Shown in pieces: positions 58,466 to 64,000 of a stretch of 64,000 nucleotides of DNA. Source of the stretch: Corallium rubrum. Its lineage: Eukaryota > Cnidaria > Anthozoa > Scleralcyonacea > Coralliidae. How positions within the stretch are numbered: position 1 is the stretch's first letter; every line of letters begins with the position of its first letter. The stretch lies in the NCBI GenBank assembly GCA_964035015.1, contig CAXIUP010000135.1:388501-452500 (forward strand), given 5' to 3'. The translations under genes were made by a program, and so were the position numbers. Under the pieces are notes generated by a model. It had not been told where the DNA came from and searched no databases. It saw only the letters and a program-made list of their open reading frames with translations.

Positions 58466-61400
58466 GTTTTGTCACGGATAGAAGAACTGTCTGATGCAAT
58501 TTCAGCTCGCCCTAACCAAGTCGAGACAGAGGTGAGACGCGTTTTTACCGGCAATGCTAATGGCAGTCGAGAAAGTCAAAGCTCGAGTCAAAGCACAAAC
58601 ACATCGTCTAGCGCACCTGGCGGCTCAAACCAACCTGGTCAACCTCGTGGTATAAGCAACCGATATAGACCATATGCTGTAAGACAGCATTTCAGAGGCC
58701 AACGTCCTTCGCCTAGTTCTGCTCGCAGAGAAGGAAAACAGAAGAAAAACGCAGGCGACGACAGGCCGTTTATGCGAGACCTCGTGTTGCTAAGCGGGCC
58801 AGACGACGCCACCGTACCCCGTCAAGGAACTCGTCTTGCGCTTAACGAAAGGGGGCATGTTATCTCTGGCTGCAGATTTACGAAAAGCCAGTCCATGACG
58901 GACGTAGAAAGAACGATCATCGAAGCCTTTGATGGCCAAATCCCACCTGGGGTGGATATCGAATTACTCATTCCCGTCCATTCGGCTCTGGTTGTTCCGT
59001 CTTTGGCACCTGGACAGCGCGGTATAGATGGCGCCATGCTTCAGCGGCTGTATAGAACCAAGCCTGTCTATATTCGCCCAAATGAACAGCTTTTAGACTT
59101 GGAGCAGGTATTTAATAATAGATAATTATTAATATAATGGGTTATTAATTTTTACAGGGCAGACCACTCAGCAGGGAGTCAATGCTCTTTATTTGGTGGG
59201 GCCTCTCCAATGTTTTACAAGTGGAGCATGAAAAGCTTTCTCCACCCCGCCCCCCTATGCCTGGGTGTATAGTTTGTAAAGTATTTTAATTTAATTTCAC
59301 ATATTTATGTTGCTTTTAGTTTTACATTATTTTATAAAAGTATCTTATGCAGCAATTTTTTACTTGTTTGATGTACAAATTATAAAATATTTGCTTGCAT
59401 TTCAATATTTCTTAGAGAATCCCCCTTGATATCCCACAGGTGTGTTGCATTGATTGCCCTCTGTCCTCAAGTACACACCGATACTGTCACACAAAACTTC
59501 CTATACTGTTTCGTGCTGGGAATTTTTTTTCGGGGTGATGTGGGCAGGCTAACAATTTCAATTGTCAATTGATATTTTATGTGTGAAAATTTAACAGCCC
59601 TTTCTCTATTGCTCTTCATTACACTGGTGAAACAAAATTCCTATTTACATTGTTCACTTTCTTTTCTTTTTGTGCACTGTGCCATAAACAATTTCAAATG
59701 TTGTTTTATATATTGTTTTAGAACAAAAGTAATAAAAGCTATAGACATGGCAATCACTCAACCAGTAGCTGTATTTCAACTGAGTGCCACACATCCAGTG
59801 CCCCAAGTACTCGAGCCAGCCTTGATGTGTCATTCCCTCGTTCAGCCAGTCCTGGTATTCCACATTCTCCACTAAATGTTAATGCTGAGCATCTTCCAGA
59901 AAGCGTGATTACTCATCACCCTCCAACCAATGCCAACAGTCAGCATCTTTCAACCACCACGGGAAGCATGGGTGGCGTGTGCTGTTAGGGCGCTGCCTCT
60001 CACCAAAAGTTAAGCCCGGTTCGACGGGGTTAGTACTTGGATGGGTGACCGTCTGGGAATAACCCCGTTCTCGGGGTGGGGACTCATGTGAGTAGAGTTT
60101 AGTTGGTCTCTCCTGTGCTTCGAGGGTTTTTCGCCGGGTTCTCCGGTTTTCCTCCCTCCGTAAAATCAACACCTAGGTCTGTGATTTGTGGTCTGACATG
60201 TGTGTCACAAATGTGTCGTAGGGTGGCTGCTTCGAGCGCCTTTAATATACCTTCGACTCGGCCACTTGAAAATTTAGTAATGTAAATTGCTCTTGAAAAG
60301 CCCCTTGTGGGAAGAAGTAATTAAAATCTGTAATAATGGTAACACTGGAAATCATCCAAACAATATCAACACTCCGCATTCTGCAGCCAATGTTCTTGTT
60401 GATATTGAGAATCAGCCAGCTCGTGTCAATATCCAGACTGATGAAAATATTCAACCTGTCAGTGCACAGCAACAAATGATTGATGTAGAAACGGTTCATG
60501 TCATGTCGGATGATGGTAAGTTGAGTATAAAAATACATGCTCAGGCCTTGCCGACCTGAAATTTCAATTGCCAACCTGAATCTGAATTTATTGCCGGTCT
60601 GATTGAAATTTCAGCAGTTTAGGGACTGCATAGGGACTGATTCAGTTTAAAAAATCCTAATATTTAAATAATTTAATACTCGCCAGCAAGAGGAGGGGGT
60701 GAGAGGGGGCACCCCCACCCCCAATATTTCCCAGATTGTGTTTTCAAATTCGTCCAAATTCGATGTGAAATTGCCAGAGGGAGGGGTAAATATTGTTATC
60801 AAACTGTATTGCGTAATTTGCTCATTTACTGAACTTTGTTCTTAAATGCGTTCTCAGAAGTACACTAGAATGTATGGGAAATCATTCATGTTTTTATCAT
60901 ACACTGTTAATAATGTGCTCCAAAGTTCCCACAAAATGTTGGAATTGCTCTTTCAGACACCCAAATTTCAAAAGATTTCCGGTGGGGGGCATACCCCCTA
61001 GAAATGTGTTGTCAATAATGACGTATCATGGATTAAAAAAAGAAATGTGGGTTTTCGGATTCCTCTTGAGAAAATCTCATGCTTTTCGTTGTGTGTTTCC
61101 ACTTGTCAAAGAAATTTCCTATCAGATTGTTAAAAAAATTTCCTTTGGTCAACAAAATTCCTATAGTCAACAAAATTTCATTAAAGTGGAAACATATATT
61201 CAATAAAAAAGTTTAGGGTCGGGAATTTCGGCGGCCACAAGCTAGGTAGGGTCGGGAAACCGGAAACCCACAAAATTTTATTTGGCCCGATAAAACTGCT
61301 TTACTGTGATGTTATTAGATGCATTATAATAAATAAACATCTTCTTGTAGATGATCTTCATATGATATCAATGCTGAATTACACTCTAGATGTTCCTAAG

Positions 61401-62399
61401 AGTGTGACTGTGCATCGTTGCACAATTCGAAAGGATCTCATGGAAGTGTTTAGTGATCCAAATATTATAAATTGTTATCTTGATGTGGTGGTCATTGATG
61501 CACGTGGTCAGCCAGAAATAGGAGAAGGCAAAGGTGTTATACTTGATGTTTTAACACACTTTTGGCATGAGTGTTTTACTTCATTAACTGTGGGAAGCAG
61601 GGCGAAAACACCATTCATAAGGCATGACATGCAAAAGTGTGAATGGGAAGCTATCGCTCGCATCCTTGTTTATGGCTACAAGAGATATGGTTATTTACCT
61701 TTTCGACTTTCGAGTCTGTTCATTGCTTCGTGCTTGTTTGGCGAAGAATTTATCACAATGGAGCTTTTACTGGTCTCTTTTAAAGAATATATCGCAGTTG
61801 AAGACAAAGATATTTTGGATCAGTGCCTTGATGATAGTTTTGATGAAGCAAATGAGGATGTATTGGATTTTTTGTCTTCTTTAAAGTGTTTTCTAGCGCC
61901 ATCAAAAGAAAACATTAAAGAAATCATCCATGAATTAGCCCACCAAGAATTGATTCAGAAACCAAGATACGTCCTTAACTGTTGGGCTCCCATACTAAGT
62001 ATGTTACGGCAGTATCCTGATTTTCAAAGTTTTGATAGTCTCAAGCAGTTCTATGAAAGGAAGTCTCCATCAGCGAAGAAAATTATTAAATTGTTTAAAG
62101 CAGAACCTATCAATGATGCTGAACGTCAGAGTCTAGATCATCTCAAGCGATTTGTGAAATCCTTGGAAGGGAAGGCATTGTCGCAATTCTTACATTTTTG
62201 CACAGGCAGTGATATCATTACATGCGATTCAATTGCTGTATATTTCACATCACTAACAGGGTTAGCACGACGCCCTGTAGCCCGTACATGTGGACCAATG
62301 ATAGAGCTGCCATCAACATATGAGTCCTACTTGGCCCTTACTGAAGAGTTTTCCAATATTATGAAGGAGGAGCAAGCATGGTCATTTGACATTATTTAA
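58466..62399 (+). CDS. HECT-domain E3 ubiquitin ligase-like gene, partial, several exons
   Basis: Exon 58466-59107 (RIEELSDAISARP, a Ser/Gly-rich stretch, GCRFTKSQSMTDVERTI and VYIRPNEQLLDLEQ) ends in a GT donor. It joins in phase to an exon from 59722 (NKSNKSYRHGNHSTSS, Ser/His-rich). An exon ending at 60515 (VETVHVMSDDG) joins to 61351-62399. The last encodes a HECT-type domain: SVTVHRCTIRKDLMEVF, EIGEGKGVILDVLTHFW, HDMQKCEWEAIARILVYG and, near the end, RPVARTCGPMIELPSTY with candidate catalytic Cys at 62289-62291. This layout resembles the multicopy G2E3-like HECT genes of fish and invertebrates; HECT enzymes pass ubiquitin from E2 through the Cys. A 5S SINE interrupts the Ser/His-rich exon region. 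Earlier exons are left of 58466 and not recognised. Confidence 0.75.
59960..60264 (+). mobile_element. 5S rRNA-headed SINE, copy C
   Basis: Begins GGGAAGCATGGGTGGCGTGT, then the 5S-like head (AAGTTAAGCCCGGTTCGACG, TTAGTACTTGGATGGGTGAC), the shared body (GTGCTTCGAGGGTTTTTCG) and ends at CGACTCGGCCA, short of the tail seen in copy A. It sits directly against the coding frame of the HECT gene. Confidence 0.88.
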
Positions 62400-63715
62400 C
62401 TGTTTCTAATGTTTAGGTTTGTTTACTTTAAGCTGTACAATTAATTAACGGTTCTGTTTCACGTTATGAACATGTGACTTATTTCAATACAAGTAGTTGT
62501 CTACTAGGCAATTTGTGTCACAGTTATACTCGTGAGACTATGCTCAGTGAGGTAACAAGAACACAATATCCCGTTGCCACCTAACACAAGTAATTTGTTT
62601 AGAGATGGACAAGAATCAAGACTAATACTGTTACTTTTTTACATTTAGTTTATGTTAAAGTTATTACCTTTTAGAAATTAAAAGAATACTTAGCCTTTTG
62701 GGCAATGATTTTCACATATTGTGTTATGTGGCCGAAAATGCAAACAAAAGCAAAGTCTGCACAAGCTCTCGTATATTCATACAGCTTTCAATATTCAAAC
62801 AAGCTAGCATATTTTGAAACACTATTGTTTTAGCTATTATCTTGTTCTATGCTTGTTCAAATATGGAGACCTTGTTTTTTCAAAAGCTTGTACAAACTTT
62901 GTGGCTTTGTTTACATTTATTTTTTGGTCACGTGACACTACATGTGGAATTCATGGGGGAATAAATTTAGAATTCACTTCCACTTAATGAAAAGGTCGAC
63001 TCATTAATGTGTTTATGTTGCTTTTTACTGATAGCTCTGGAATCATTGTTTTTGGTATTGAATTTTTTATGTATTTGAAAGAACTAGAGTTGTGTGTTCA
63101 ATTCCAGAATTTTCAATTGAACAACTCTATTTGCATATTACTTTAATGAATGCATTAAATCTTTAACTCATTAAAGCACAAGACTCTCCCTTGACAAATA
63201 AAATCGGCTGGTGTTAGACAGAGTAAAATAATCACGTAGGGCCCATTTTGGTGCATTGCAGCTTAATGGGTTAAACCTGGGCTACCACAGGTGTTTTGCT
63301 TAATACATATAATTATTAAGACAGTTAAAAGAGGCAGCTACTTGAATTTCACGCTCAGACTTGCCCGACGATCATATAGCGAAATATTTAATTTAACGAT
63401 GATCGCCAGCTTGAGCAAGAAAATCAAGTACCTGATTTTAAAGTTTTGATTTTATTTACAAAAAAAATATTGCTTTATGTTACTGTATTGAGCACTTTGC
63501 AGCCACTGCATTGTAACCAGACCAATATTTGTATTTCGGTATGTTAAATTGCAACTTTATTGGTTTAAGCCTTTGCTGATGTAACCCTTTTAATCATATT
63601 ATTTCACTTGTATAATGTGCAGTATATACTAGAAATGTTAATGGAATGTTATAATAGAAATCATGAATGATTCGCAGTCCAAAGAAACAAAGTCAAAAAA
63701 TGTCTGTTTCTTCAT
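62400..63715. other. Non-coding stretch after the HECT gene
   Basis: Probably the HECT 3' UTR followed by intergenic DNA. No gene or clear repeat seen. Confidence 0.6.
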
Positions 63716-64000
63716 TCATGAAACCGTCAACATGTAAATGTCCACTGTATTCAGAAAGTGTTCAATTCCATTATTCCCCTCACCCTGGGTAAGGTCTACC
63801 ATTTGTTGTAGGTTACGAAGCTGGGCTTCAGTCAGTTGGACATCAGAATTAGGTACCACAATATTGTTGCTTGTTTCAATTTGTTGTGCTGCAGGACTGT
63901 AGTAAATTCCATATGTTTCCCAGTTGAGAACTGATGAATCATGTGGTGCCGCTATCATATTAGTTTGCCACATTGCTATTGGTGACTGGTGGTTGGCTGT
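63716..64000 (-). CDS. Last exon of an unknown gene, partial
   Basis: Minus-strand frame open from the window edge to a stop at 63716, including SPIAMWQTNMIAAPHDSS, AQQIETSNNIVVPNSDVQ, LTEAQLRNLQQMVDLTQG and a C-terminus ending in YMLTVS. Hydrophilic, Gln/Asn-rich, with a short predicted helix around LRNLQQMVDL. I do not recognise it. The rest of the gene lies to the right of the window. Confidence 0.5.
   Translation of the reverse strand, partial: TANHQSPIAMWQTNMIAAPHDSSVLNWETYGIYYSPAAQQIETSNNIVVPNSDVQLTEAQLRNLQQMVDLTQGEGNNGIEHFLNTVDIYMLTVS

Noticed and set aside
59144-59280. Extra HECT gene exon (GRPLSRESMLFIWWG)
   Set aside because: It has an acceptor-like AG but runs to a stop without a good donor, and the exon at 59722 already joins in phase without it.

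Overview
The window is visibly AT-rich animal DNA: GT-AG introns of roughly 80 to 700 bases in host genes, long microsatellites, 5S-headed SINEs, Penelope-like elements, CR1/L2-type LINEs and Helitron2/Helentron elements with a C-terminal endonuclease. It looks like an invertebrate (a cnidarian, or possibly a mollusc or other marine invertebrate). I cannot fix the phylum from sequence alone. Host genes are few: part of TSR1 (ribosome biogenesis) at 0.4-3.9 kb, an orphan first exon near 5 kb, a HECT-domain gene at 58.5-62.4 kb, and the last exon of an unknown gene at the right edge.

Most of the window is mobile DNA. 0-7 kb holds a hAT relic, foldback MITEs, a minus-strand 5S SINE, a block of microsatellites and a truncated Penelope copy. 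7-14.2 kb is Helitron 1, nearly whole: a leader, a 2A ribosome-skipping motif (DVEENPGP), a herpesvirus-tegument-type cysteine protease (C76-like), basic repeats, zinc finger, DUF6570-like region, HUH Rep, PIF1 helicase and AP-type endonuclease. 15.5-19 kb holds two Penelope pieces head to head, one split by an 878-bp element with a CCGG target duplication. 19.5-21.1 kb carries an rve-type DDE transposase gene.

From 23.9 to 50 kb lies Helitron 2 (minus strand, decayed). It has the same plan, but with an OTU protease after its own 2A motif (DIELNPGP). Its Rep gene is split by an 18,426-bp DNA transposon (27438-45863) with 22-bp inverted repeats, palindromic subterminal arrays and a 2-bp target duplication. 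That transposon carries two divergent multi-exon genes that splice cleanly on paper: a TNP2/CACTA-like DDE transposase (849 aa, 5 exons) and a BEN-domain protein (415 aa, 8 exons). A BEL/Pao LTR element with LTRs that look identical sits inside intron 2 of the BEN gene, so the nesting is three deep. Several foldback elements also sit in the 18-kb transposon; four have GC-rich centres resembling CTCGC-TTCGG-CTCG.

50.7-56.7 kb is a CR1/L2-type LINE interrupted by a second LINE of the same group. 58.5-62.4 kb is the HECT gene, with a 5S SINE lodged in or beside one of its exons. The most notable system is the pair of Helitrons that place two unrelated deubiquitinase-type protease folds in the same slot, directly behind a 2A motif. 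The second is the TNP2 transposon that appears to carry its own BEN chromatin protein.
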